Assembly: GCF_910596095.1 (NCBI RefSeq)
Contig: NC_056545.1
Location: forward strand, 2,898,001 to 2,962,000
DNA: 64,000 nt
Direction of reading: 5' to 3'
Origin: Thunnus maccoyii
Lineage: Eukaryota; Chordata; Actinopteri; Scombriformes; Scombridae
Part shown: positions 33,801 through 44,006 of the stretch, in pieces
Numbering within the stretch: position 1 is the first letter of the stretch
How the letters are laid out: each line of letters opens with the position of its first letter
The notes under the pieces: model-generated
The model's database searches: none
The model's input: only the letters and a program-made list of their open reading frames with translations
Told to the model about the DNA's origin: nothing
Program-made: the position numbers and the translations under genes

Positions 33801-36513
33801 GCCTGTGTAACATACAGTACATACGTTAAGTTGTGTAATTGCAATGCAGTTAGGATCGAATTTCATCAAGAAACTTTGGAGCTTGTTAATAATTTTCAGT
33901 CTTGTTAATCTTCGGTCAGACAGGACTTTTAATGTGAGATAGTTTTAACCAGTCATGTCTGGCATATTTTGCAGGGATAGTAGTATCCCAAAATCAAAGA
34001 TCGTCAACTTTGAGCCCACAGAGGAGTTTGTGAAGAGCAGTCATGTGGTGAACAATGCCATGCAGACCATGCATATCATGGGAGACCTGGGGCCCACTGG
34101 AAGGTAAGACCGTTAACACAAAGACCTAATTTCCATTCAGTTAAGTTCAGTTTTGTCTTTATTGCCCCACATGTGAAATTTGGCTTGCAGCATGGCATTC
34201 ATCCATTAGTGTCATCCATCAGTTCCCATGGATGGATGTTGTTAACTTACTTACACCTTCACTAACATACATTTTTCCTGCGTTTCTCCAAAGATAAAAG
34301 ATAAACAAATATATCCAGTTACAGATCTCATGTCAATACCAGGTAAAAAATGCGGTAGAGGATATAAAGTATGCAACAACCTGCTCTGATATTTAGGATG
34401 CAAGTCTTGCAGCTCAGAAATTTACCAAGTCAGCGACCGTTTTGCTATTAGCAGCTTTCACTGACAGCACGAATTAAAATTTAACTGTGGATGTTCTCTG
34501 GTTCAGTCGTGATTTTCTCTCCATGTATTTGCTTTCTCAGGTTGGGCCAGCAAGAGAATGAATATTTGCTGTTGACTATAAAAACAGATGGCAGTGGAGT
34601 GGTCATTGTAAAACCTGACTTCAACAATGGCAAAGAGCCCTACAGGCAAGTTCAAGAGCACTCCGGTATCAACTTATATCCTATTATATCAACATGTTTT
34701 AAAACAAGTTATGACCTACAAGAAAATGAATAAATTAAAGCTGCACTTTGAATTTGTAGCCACACTAGCAGCTTATAGTCCATCACTTTTCACTTATGTC
34801 TTGCAAATATTGGATGGATTGTGAACAAAGAAAACATATTAATGGAAATACTTAATTTTCCTATATTAAGGAATTTTCTGAAAATAAAAGTGGTCTGTTT
34901 TGTGTGTGTTGTTGTGCAGGATTGTAACAGACGGGGAGAAGAGAGAAGTTTGGCGTCTTACTGTTGAGAATGTATCCACAGCCATGAAATCAGAGGAAAA
35001 GGAAAGAGAACAGAACATGTACAAAGATGTGAGTTCATCTTTTTTCCTCCAGGAAATGTTTAATGTTCATAGTCAAATTACTGATTATATGAAAGGGAAG
35101 GCTTATGGCATGAACACTTTTCTCTGTTTCTAGCTGTATGTCAGACACAAGGAGTACCTCAATAGCCTTGTTGGACAGGACTTTGAAATGGTAAGTCATT
35201 TGACAAATTATCATTGGTTGTGTATATTTCTGAGAATTGGGAAAATGCCCATTATAATTTCCCAGAGCCCAAGGTTACATTTTCAAATTACTTGTTTTGT
35301 CTGACCAGAACAATCCAAAACTGAAAAAAAATATTCAGTTTACTTATACTCAATAACAAAAAAGCATCAAATCCTCACATTTGAGAAGCTGGAGCCAACA
35401 GACCTTGAGCTGAAATGACAAATATTACCACTAAAAACTAAAAACATAATGTTACATTAGCTAATTAGCTAACGAACACTTTTGATAGTGGTCTATAATT
35501 GTCCTCACTAATGCACTTATGCATTTAGCACTTATGTCTGTCCTCTAGCCTCCTGCAGGTATTCTGCGTTACCTGATGAATGGAGAGATAGGTGAGTAGG
35601 AAAGCTGTGGTCATCATTACTGTATATATTTCTAATTCGTCTGTATTTGGCATTTAAATCTCCATCTTATTCTCTCTACCCAGTCTCAGCCCAAGGCTTT
35701 GAATATGATAACTTATACATCCACTTCTTCATGGAACTGCCCAACAGTAAGTCACATTTAAGGGACAATTTACATTGTGATACTGACATTTTGTGTGTTC
35801 TTTGTTGTCTGACACTAACAGTGTCGACAAGGTCTCAAATCTTAAAAGCCATTAGAGACCTTATGAATAATTCCAGCTAAATTCAGTTTATCATTTTAAC
35901 TTGTGTTATTCTTGTATATTTAAGACTGGTCCAGCCTGCCGTTTCAGTCACTCTCAGGGGTTACCCAGACCTGTCGGACCAAAACATTGGGGAAGGTGTG
36001 TATGCAAGAAGTTGGTGAAAAGCTTCAGAGCATGGCTACTGAAATTTGTTAAACTCTCAACATTCTGTCTGCCAACAGGACAACGTGGCTTTCTTCAGTT
36101 ACCCCTTCAGCTTTGAAGCTTTCTACATGAGTGAAAAAGAAAGTGAGGGTTAGTATCAGCCGTGGAGTATTGTGTTTAAAGGATTTGTTTCATGCATATG
36201 TTTAATGCTAGTGATTTTGTTTATTATAATGAGATTAGAGGGATACATGAGTTTTCTCCTTATTTCAGAACCAATTCCCCAGTGGCCTGTGCTCTACTTC
36301 AAGGTTCTTTCTCTGGACACCTGGCAACGATATCGAACTGAAGGCTATGGCTATCTGCTCTTTCCTGCCATGACTGGTACGCCATGTACACTCCGGACAA
36401 ACTATAACAACTAAATCAGGGCTTTGACGAACTATTGTTTTCATTATCAATTAATCTGCTGAATATTTTGTCAATTAAACAATTAATCATTTTTTCTCGG
36501 AAAGGTCGGAAAA

Positions 36514-36550
<37 letters not shown>

Positions 36551-39500
36551 ATTATAATTTTTATTTAGTTTATTTAGAAAAGCTGCGATGCTGGAACCAG
36601 CAAATATTCGGCATTTTTGCTTGAAAAGTGACTGAAACCACTGAAAAAATTTTCAAAATATTTTCAGTTAATTTTCTGTCAATCGACTAATTGGTTAATC
36701 AACACATAGTTTCAGCTCAACATTTACAAAACATACTTTACATTTTAAATGTAAATTTTGGTTATTTAATTTCAGAACAGACTTGTCTCATTGAAGGAAA
36801 GTGCTGAACTAATCACTAATTTACCCACAAAACGAAGCATTTACATGTTTTATACATTTATGGACATTTCATCAAGTCTTCGATCTTAACTGTCTACATT
36901 TTTGCGTGTGTGTGTGTGTGTGTCAGGTAAACACACAATGACGTGTCATACATGGAGACCCATTCAGACGGGGACAGTTTCTGCTCTGAGACGCTTCTTT
37001 ATTGGAGGTTCTCCAGAGCTTGAAGACCACAGCTACGTCAGAATACCAGGGACCTTCAAGGTCAGCTTAAACCTCTAATTTAAGATCATTATTTTCTGTT
37101 GATTTTCACTCAAAGATACAGTGATTTTTTTAAATCTGGATGTTATGTTCACATACATTGAATAGTTGCACTGTTATTAGCTTATTTTGAGTGAACAGGG
37201 ACCTCTAGTGCAAGACACTTCAGAATATGCTTCAATTTATAGAAAATGGATAGAAAAAGGGTAGAAAACACAAAAAAGTAGTTAAACTGAAAGTGCAGAA
37301 TATTTGCACTTCAGTTTGTATTTTCATGTGATTCTGAGCATGATTTATTAATCCTGTCCAAAGTTTAATAATGTGGAAGTTCTGTGTCCATATTCTACAC
37401 AACGGCACCCTCATAAATGATGCTCCTGATGCCGATTAATTACACTTTTTTCTATTTGCAACATTGCTTAACTTTAATGCTAAATGAAAACCTAAAGTAG
37501 GATCACTACTAAATTACTTAAATTGCACTGTTTATGATTTCTTTGTAAAAGAATACAGTCTCATCATAAAATCTTAGTCTTTTTTAAAAGGTCCCCTATG
37601 AAGTTTTCTTGTAAAACAGTTCTTGTTACATTCAGTGTTTGTCACCAGATGCATTGTGTGTGTATGATTGAGGCCTAGCAAAAGTGTTGAATACATTTTC
37701 CTCCTGATACAACATTTGCAAAGCTAATTTTATGAATATTGTGGAACCTGCATTGTTTATATAGATATTTAATGCTTAGTTAATAATATTGCTCTTTTTA
37801 TATTAGGGAGAGAGGCTGAGTCGCTTTGGTTTTTGCACTGAAACCACAGGAAGTGTCACCTTTAACTTGCACTGCATCCAGCAAGCCAGGTAAGTAATGG
37901 TGGATATAAGCATGTTCACATTAACCCAACACCGAAGGGGGAAAAAACACATTTCTGTGATTGTTATGCTTTAGATCTACATGTCAAATATTTACTGTGT
38001 GTGTCATTTAGCCTGACAAATATATTAGTTTCACCACTACAGTAATAAATCTGTGATGTCACGCTGGTCTCCAGCACCACAGTGAACTATAAGGGAAGCA
38101 GCTAAATCTGATTCAGTGAACATACAACTGAACTTACCACTGTATACTGTTGTCACTTTTCACTTTTTTTGTTATCAGGTGTCAAATTCAGGTCTTTTGG
38201 TTAATCAGGGATTCAGATGAAACACGCTCAAATGTATAACAATGGAACAATGTGATTTATTGCATTCTGGCTGGACGGGGCAGTGCTGAGTTGCAGCCGT
38301 GTCCTTTTAGCGTGGAATGCAAGGTGGTGGTGTAGAATAATTCAAGTTTAATTATTAAAGTTTAGAATAATGTAAACTTTTGAAGAGATGCTAAAAAGTG
38401 GCTAAAATCACTTGTCCATGCATATTCCCTATGTCTTGTTGTATTTAATAAGGAAATGTCCTCACAAACATGTTCAAAATAGGCTCTAGTAAAATGTATG
38501 GACACTGTCAGTCCATAGTCTGCATCAATTGGATAGGTGTTGATGTAGCTGGTAATTCATTAAATATAAAAAGTCTAATAGAATTCTTATACCAGTATTG
38601 TAAACCAGTGGTTCTCAAACTTTTTCACATCAAGGACCCCTAAACTGACACAGACACAGACCACAGACCCCCATTTGATGAGATTTTTTGCTTTTAGATG
38701 TTTTATTACAGAAAGAATATGAAACCTATGACCAAAATAGTCATATTTTCTTACATTGCGTTACTTATGGATGGAATTATAGTGAAAATAAATCATACCC
38801 CTTTTTGCTGGGGACCCCCTGGAGCCCCCTCAAGGACCACTTTGAGAACCACTGCTGTAAACACTGTAACATGAAGGTGACAAACACACATAAATAATGT
38901 CAGCATGGGTGTCAAGATTATTATAAACCTCAATATTTGTCTGCAATATTTTATTGAAATATTTCATTTATCATTTTAATGATGTTTTAGTTCCCTGTAC
39001 AGTAGCTGAATTTGTGGTGTGTTAATTTATTCATGTTGTGTCTGTTTCAGGGCCTTTGTTGATGCCGCCATGTTGAAGAAGAGGAGGCAGAAAGTTTTTG
39101 ATCAACTGGGAGGATTTAGTCAGCAAGGAGCTGTCTGCAGCATCCTGGGTAAGGAGATTCACTCAGATGTAGTCATTCAGTATTGAATGTGAGCTAACAA
39201 GGCTTAGTGGAAGATCAGCTTATTAAAACACAAAGTTTGTTCCAGCACTTCAAGTCAGGCTGGCAAAAACATTTTATTTTCATTCCTTGATGCTGCCAGT
39301 GGGTCTTGGCATAAAGTGGAGCCAAAATATTTGAAGAAAAATATGTGGTGAATAGTAGCACTTTTGTTTTAGACCTGTTATGTGTGAAATGACAAGACAG
39401 ACATTAATATGCAAAACAGGTTTGTCTTGTTAATCTGTTAACATCATTTGTTCTCTTTTTTTAGTCTGTATTTACTATTTTCATCATGTGTTGTTTATTT

Positions 39501-39624
39501 GTATTTTTTCTCTCTATCAGAGGCCTTCCAGAGAGCCAGAAGAAAAATGCAAGAGGCCCGAGAAAGTCTTCCCAGAGACATCATCAACACCACCTCCCAA
39601 CTCCAAATCGAATCATCTGCATAA
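30838..39624 (+). CDS. mks1: MKS1, B9-domain ciliary transition-zone protein
   Basis: Component of the MKS/tectonic module that gates the ciliary base; human mutations cause Meckel and Joubert/Bardet-Biedl-type ciliopathies. Eighteen coding exons: 30838-30914, 31612-31733, 32358-32410, 32646-32813, 33560-33657, 33975-34103, 34541-34645, 34920-35028, 35134-35190, 35549-35591, 35684-35746, 35925-35995, 36079-36148, 36269-36376, 36927-37060, 37807-37889, 39051-39148 and 39521-39624. They encode 563 residues; human MKS1 has 559. Blocks include [60 protein letters not shown], then the B9 domain (about residues 310-440: [30 protein letters not shown]), [20 protein letters not shown] and [13 protein letters not shown]. 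Intron 7 uses a GC donor. The exon 4/exon 5 join was chosen by homology ([16 protein letters not shown]). Confidence 0.96.
30965..31470. mobile_element. About 500-bp inverted-repeat element in mks1 intron 1
   Basis: GTTAGCTTCCGATTCA at 30998 pairs with TGAATCGGAAGCTAAC near 31431. AAAAGCCTTAACGCTGTTTA pairs with TAAATAGCGTTAAGGCTTTT, and CTTTCAGATTTGTGA with TCACAAATCCGAAAG. The arms are nested in the correct order. It is non-coding and looks like a MITE. Confidence 0.7.
34125..34200. repeat. Retroelement-tail-like fragment in mks1 intron 6
   Basis: TTCAGTTTTGTCTTTATTGC followed by CCCACATGTGAAATTTGG resembles the reverse of fish LINE tails that contain a TTTATTGTCCC phrase. It is short and diverged. 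Confidence 0.35.
36418..36720. mobile_element. AATCGATTAA-type MITE with internal poly(A), mks1 intron 14
   Basis: The left arm GGGCTTTGACGAACTATTG, then TCATTATCAATTAATCTGC, pairs loosely with the right end, which read in reverse gives TTGAGCTGAAACTATGTG and GATTAACCAATTAGTCGATT. An uninterrupted run of 28 A lies inside (36518-36545). Fragments of the family are at 19285-19390 and 28378-28435. Confidence 0.6.
36906..36923 (+). repeat. (GT)9 microsatellite at the mks1 exon 15 acceptor
   Basis: Nine GT units end directly before the CAG of the splice acceptor; exon 15 starts at 36927. The dinucleotide occupies the position of the polypyrimidine tract. Confidence 0.9.
38606..38854. mobile_element. 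hAT-type non-autonomous element with target duplication
   Basis: A 249-bp element starting CAGTGGTTCTCAAA and ending TTTGAGAACCACTG, so the terminal repeats are perfect over 14 bp. Flanking 8-mers are TTGTAAAC (38598-38605) and CTGTAAAC (38855-38862), an 8-bp target duplication with one mismatch. Subterminal AAGGACCCC and GGGGACCCCCTGG are typical of this family. It lies in mks1 intron 16 and has no coding capacity. Confidence 0.88.
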
Positions 39625-40251
39625 GAGTGAAAAATGGTGTAAAATACATTAAAAACTACCAGATGGATACTTCTTTGATTAGAATAGAAGTGATATAACC
39701 AGCAAGTTTAAAATGTTGTACTGTGTTTTGCTGATAACAGGCCTGTGAGTGGAAGTCAGTATCTGATTTATTCTTTGTAAAGATGGCTAACATACTGGAA
39801 AGGGTAATATTTCAGGTAAAATATGAATTTACGAGATGATGAATGATAAGTAAAGCTGGTAAGCCTACTAAGTATGGTATCACCAAGCATTGCATTCTTT
39901 GTACTGTCTGCATCAGATTTGAGTAAATGGTCTCTTTTTCAGAGTGAAAAACACTGAGGCTTGAGAAAACTGAGAAAACCTAATAAGAAACTTTTTTTAG
40001 ATTTGGAATTTAAACATTAGAATCATGTTTGTTGTAATGTAAACTTTTTATATGAACACACTATTTTGTGTATTTTTGCCCATAGCCACTGTAATTCAAG
40101 TTTCAAACATAATTGTACTTGCACGATATGCTTCGTATACGGTAGTTAAGTGTCATATAAGTTTTGTGTACAGGAAATATTGATGTGTGGCATGGATGGC
40201 ATTGGCAGTGATCAATGCCTGTTGTGGGTCAAAATGTTTCACCCTGTTGTC

Positions 40252-40257
40252 AATAAA
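40252..40257 (+). terminator. Polyadenylation signal of mks1
   Basis: AATAAA in the context GTTGTCAATAAATGTG, about 630 nt downstream of the mks1 stop codon. No earlier canonical AATAAA was noticed. Downstream DNA is T/G-rich, as expected of a cleavage site. Confidence 0.6.
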
Positions 40258-40584
40258 TGTGAAAGCAAGAAGTATTTGATTTTGTTAGTTGCAGGTCATA
40301 TGCTGTTTGTATTATTGAATTACATTTGAATTACACTTGACAAGAATTTTATACATCAGTATTAAGTTTGTGTGACAACATGCATTTTTGCTATGCATAA
40401 TAATAAAAGTTGTCATCATGCAACTGCTTTTCATGCATGAAAAGAAACATATTTTGTGCACTGCCAGCACTGAGCCATTGTTTCGGGATAGTGTGTGTGT
40501 GGCCACAGGTGCTATTTTACACAGACTATGTGATGTTCCCCATCACTGTACAGCACTCAGGATATATCACACTCTGACAAGGGC

Positions 40585-40720
40585 AATTATGTACAATGAG
40601 AATTTTTACTTTTGATACTTTAAATACATGTTGCTATTAATTAATACTTAATACTTCTGTACTTGTACTTAGCTAAATTTTGAAAACAATACTTTAACTT
40701 GGAGGATTTTTATTATTAGC
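40585..40720. repeat. Decayed AGTACTTAAGTA-type repeat fragment
   Basis: TACTTTTGATACTTTAAATA followed by AATACTTCTGTACTTGTACT and TTTTGAAAACAATACTTTAAC resembles a heavily diverged part of the repeat at 9180 and 29632. Assignment is tentative. Confidence 0.35.
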
Positions 40721-41319
40721 TAAATGTTACGTTCATGACCATACAGTCAATGGTCATGACATGGTTAAGAGGGTCAAACAGTCAGTTCACTGTGGCTAAA
40801 ACACCCTTGTGTGTAAATATGCTGTTTCCAGTCTGACAGTCAGGACATCATTGAGATCCCAATCAAACCTTTCCTCTCGTGCTACATTCAAAACTATTGG
40901 AAACAGTGGTTTTATAACCCGTCACGCCCGAAATCTGTGTATAAATATCTCAATTACGATACAGCGCTTGCACTACTCATTGTCTTTTATTTATGAACCT
41001 AGACGACAATTACAATGGAAACTGGTCGATCTGTCCACCAACCACCCTTCCAATTTGTTAGTGATACATCACATCCTGGAATCCAGTATTCCTGTCGAGA
41101 CTCCAACTCAAGGGGGAAGTAATCCAGTTTCCGATGACGGTGAACGCAACATCACAATCCAGATTCTCCATCTTCCTCCTCCAACCAGGCAAGGGACCAA
41201 CCTGCGTCTTGCACCCACCGTAACAATTTCCCGTTTACATACACCCAATAAGGTATCTGAAGTGTTTTACAATTCAGAATTTCTACAATGTTATTGCTAT
41301 TTTTTGAGCGGATGAGCTG

Positions 41320-41850
41320 ATGGCCAGCTCATCACCTCATAGCTAGGTTAACGTTAACATAGCAGCAGCAGCAGCAGCAGCAGCAATGGAAAAAGGGCCG
41401 CTGGGCACTTTTCTGTTTTAATGTCAGATTTAATGGTACAACATTACAAGTTACACCGACGGTAAAAGCTTGCTGTTACTGGTATCTCTAAATTTTGGTT
41501 GGGTTTGTTGTTTGTGCTTATTAGGTTGAGGAAGCTAGCGTTAGCTCCGATCACTATAAACTGATGTATTTAGCATGCTGCAAGCTAACGTTAGCAAAGT
41601 GAAACTGCTGTAGTCCAAGTTAATTGTAGCTTACGTGACGTTTGAGAGGTCAAATCAAAACGTTGTCACACCCAAGTCACGACTGACTCAGGCTTCGTCT
41701 TAGGTAACTAAAATGTAACAAGATAATGGATGAGAGGAACATATAGCCGGCGTTAGGAGCTAACTGATAACTGTTAACGTTAAAGCCATAGTTAAGTTAC
41801 GTTTTATTCACGCTGAAATGTAATAATAATAATAATGTAATAATAAGCTC
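41320..41850 (+). promoter_or_regulatory. Possible ap2b1 promoter/first-exon region
   Basis: The coding start exon of ap2b1 has a clear acceptor at 43988, so a non-coding first exon must lie upstream. This stretch is the best candidate: it has an (AGC)8 run at 41361-41384, a donor-like CGACG|GTAAAA at 41460, and several GTTAACGTTAAC, GCTAACGTTAGC and GTTAACGTTAAA palindromes. I cannot place the exon. Confidence 0.35.
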
Positions 41851-41937
41851 TTACTATGAGAGACAGTTTTGAGTATTATTTAATATGTGTGTGTTGCATC
41901 CTACAAACGGTACAGAAATACTAGCTCCCTTTTAGAG

Positions 41938-42586
41938 TTAAAGGACAGGCTCACAATTTTTCAAGTCTGTCTTAAAACAACAGTCAGGTGCCCAAATGAA
42001 CATTGAAATGTTTTTTCTTGCTGTAATCATTCCTCCTGTTCATACTGACCATTAGAAGATCCCTTCATAATGCACTTACAATGGTAAGTGATGGGGGTCA
42101 AAATCCACAGTCCTCCCTCTGTGCAAAAATGTATTTAAAAGTTTATCTGAAGCTAATATGAAGCTTCGGCCTTCAAAATGAGTCAAATCCAACAGATCTC
42201 TTTCAATGTTAGTCTTTTTAGTGCCAGATTCCCTCTTTTTGTTACTATATTTCCACCGCAGCTCAACAGGGAAACACAAAGAGGGAATTTTATGGTAAAA
42301 AGGCTGTAAATGTGGAAGATATCCACTTGATATTACTAACTTAGACTGCTGAAGCCTCATATAAGCTTCAGATAAATTTTAAATGTGTTTTTGCACAAAA
42401 TGACTGTGTGGACACTCTGTGGATTTTGGCCTCCATCACTTACATCGAAACACTTTTGAAGGGGATCTTTTAATAGCCAGTATTAACAGGAGGAATGATC
42501 ACAGTGAGGAAAACCTCTCTCAGTGTTAGTATGAGCACCTGACTGTTGTTTTATGACAGCAAAATAGTGAACGTCGTATACCTTAA
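41938..42586. mobile_element. TTAA-bounded palindromic MITE, copy 2
   Basis: A 649-bp relative of the element at 9342-9959: it shares TTAAAGGACAGGCTCACA, TTTTTCAAGTCTGTCTTAAA, AATCATTCCTCCTGTTCATA and CCTGTTGAGC-type inner phrases. TTAA lies at both edges. The right end is more diverged (TTATGACAGCAAAATAGTG). It is non-coding and sits between mks1 and ap2b1. Confidence 0.75.
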
Positions 42587-42724
42587 CCTGTTGTTGACAT
42601 ACATTTAGCTAAAGATATGTAGATACCTGAACCCACCGTCCATAAGTGATTTTTGAACATGTCATTGTAAAACATGGGTGTAAGTGCTGGTGTAGCAGCC
42701 TCCACTCTCTTTTAAAAAGGATTT

Positions 42725-43508
42725 CTACAATATCATTTTCACCAAGGACCTTCCCCAACCTGCTGCCACAAGCTGGGAGCATACTCTCATCTTAAACATC
42801 ATATATGAATTGGCATTAAGATTTCCCTTCCTTAGACCTAAAGACTTAGTACAAATTATGAAAACAGCCCCAGACCCCCTCCACCAAATGTTACAGTAGA
42901 CACTGTGCATTCAGGCAGGCAGGGTTCCCCCGGCATCTGTCAAACCTAAATTGCTCCGTCAGACAGCCTTATAGTGAAGCCTGAATCATCTCAGACACCA
43001 TGTTTCCACTTCTCCACGGTGCTGTCATAGTGTGCTGCACACTCCAGCCGACACTTGCCATCGCTCACGGTGATTATATGCACGTGTGCCTCTGCTCAAC
43101 CGTGGAAGCTCGTGTCACAAAGCTGCAGATGAATAGTGCTGACGTTGCTTCCCAGGGCAGTTAGGGACTCGCCTGTGAGTGTTGCAACTGAGGATTTGAA
43201 ATGATTAGTAATGCATTTCAGCACTTGGTAGTCCTGTTCTGAGAGTTTGTGTGGTTTCCGCTTCTAAATAACACTGTTTATAGCTTACAGAGGCAAATTA
43301 AGCAATGCAGACATTTTATGAAACTCACTTATTGGAAAGATAGCAGTCTGTGACAGCAGCACGCTGGAAGTCACAGAGTCCCTCAGTACGAGATTGCATG
43401 GCTATACTGTCTGCTTTATGTTATGACCTTGTTAGCAATGGGTGTGGCTGAGGTAGCAGCACCCACTAATAAAAAGGGGTGTATGCATACTTTTAGCTGT
43501 GTAGTGTA
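42725..43508 (-). mobile_element. Decayed Tc1-like DNA transposon (broken transposase)
   Basis: Read on the minus strand the region follows a Tc1-type transposase gene in order: a terminal-repeat relic (GCTAAAAGTATGCATACACC), the N-terminal start region, GTGCTGAAATGC, AGCAACGTCAGCAC, ATGGCAAGTGTCGGCTGGAG, AGTGGAAACATGGTGTC, CATTTGGTGGAGG, GTCTGGGGCTGTTTTCAT, AAGGGAAATCTTAATGCC and TTGTGGCAGCAGGTTGGG. It is full of stops and frameshifts and is truncated at its 3' end, so it is dead. Confidence 0.75.
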
Positions 43509-44006
43509 TGTCCTTCGCAATAAGAAGCTAAAATATCAAGTGAAAAACCCCAAGGAAACAGACAGAGATGCCGTGAGAGTGCATTTGTGTCTTTCATTTA
43601 ATCTGGAGATCTATAAAATAATAAGACAATACAGTGATGGCTACAGTTATACTGGGATATGCAAATATACAGTCATCTGTATTCAAATAATGATGCATGC
43701 ATACTGGAAACTGCAGTCCAGAATACAAGTGTTGTTGTTCACTTTTCGATGTACTGTTTGAATCCAATTTGACTTTGTATGTACTTACTGCAGATAATAT
43801 TTAAGCCAAACGAGATCATGGGGGGGATGGGGGGAGGACTGGTACACTAAATGACATAATTAATTGAACATGATTGCGATTTGATGATCACTATGCCACA
43901 AAATCACTCTGCAGATCAGGAAATGGGAATGGGAATCATTATTGCAGATTTTTCTGATAGGTTGATTCAATGTATTTCTTTTGTACAGACTTAAAAGACC
44001 ACAATC

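Noticed and set aside
40809-41315. A 168-codon open frame between mks1 and ap2b1
   Set aside because: It has no recognisable domain, no conserved blocks, no good start context and no splice partners. It lies where a repeat and the presumed ap2b1 promoter meet, so chance is the simpler explanation.
43423-43761. A 112-codon plus-strand open frame upstream of ap2b1
   Set aside because: Its first part is antisense to the Tc1-like transposase relic, and the remainder has no recognisable features.
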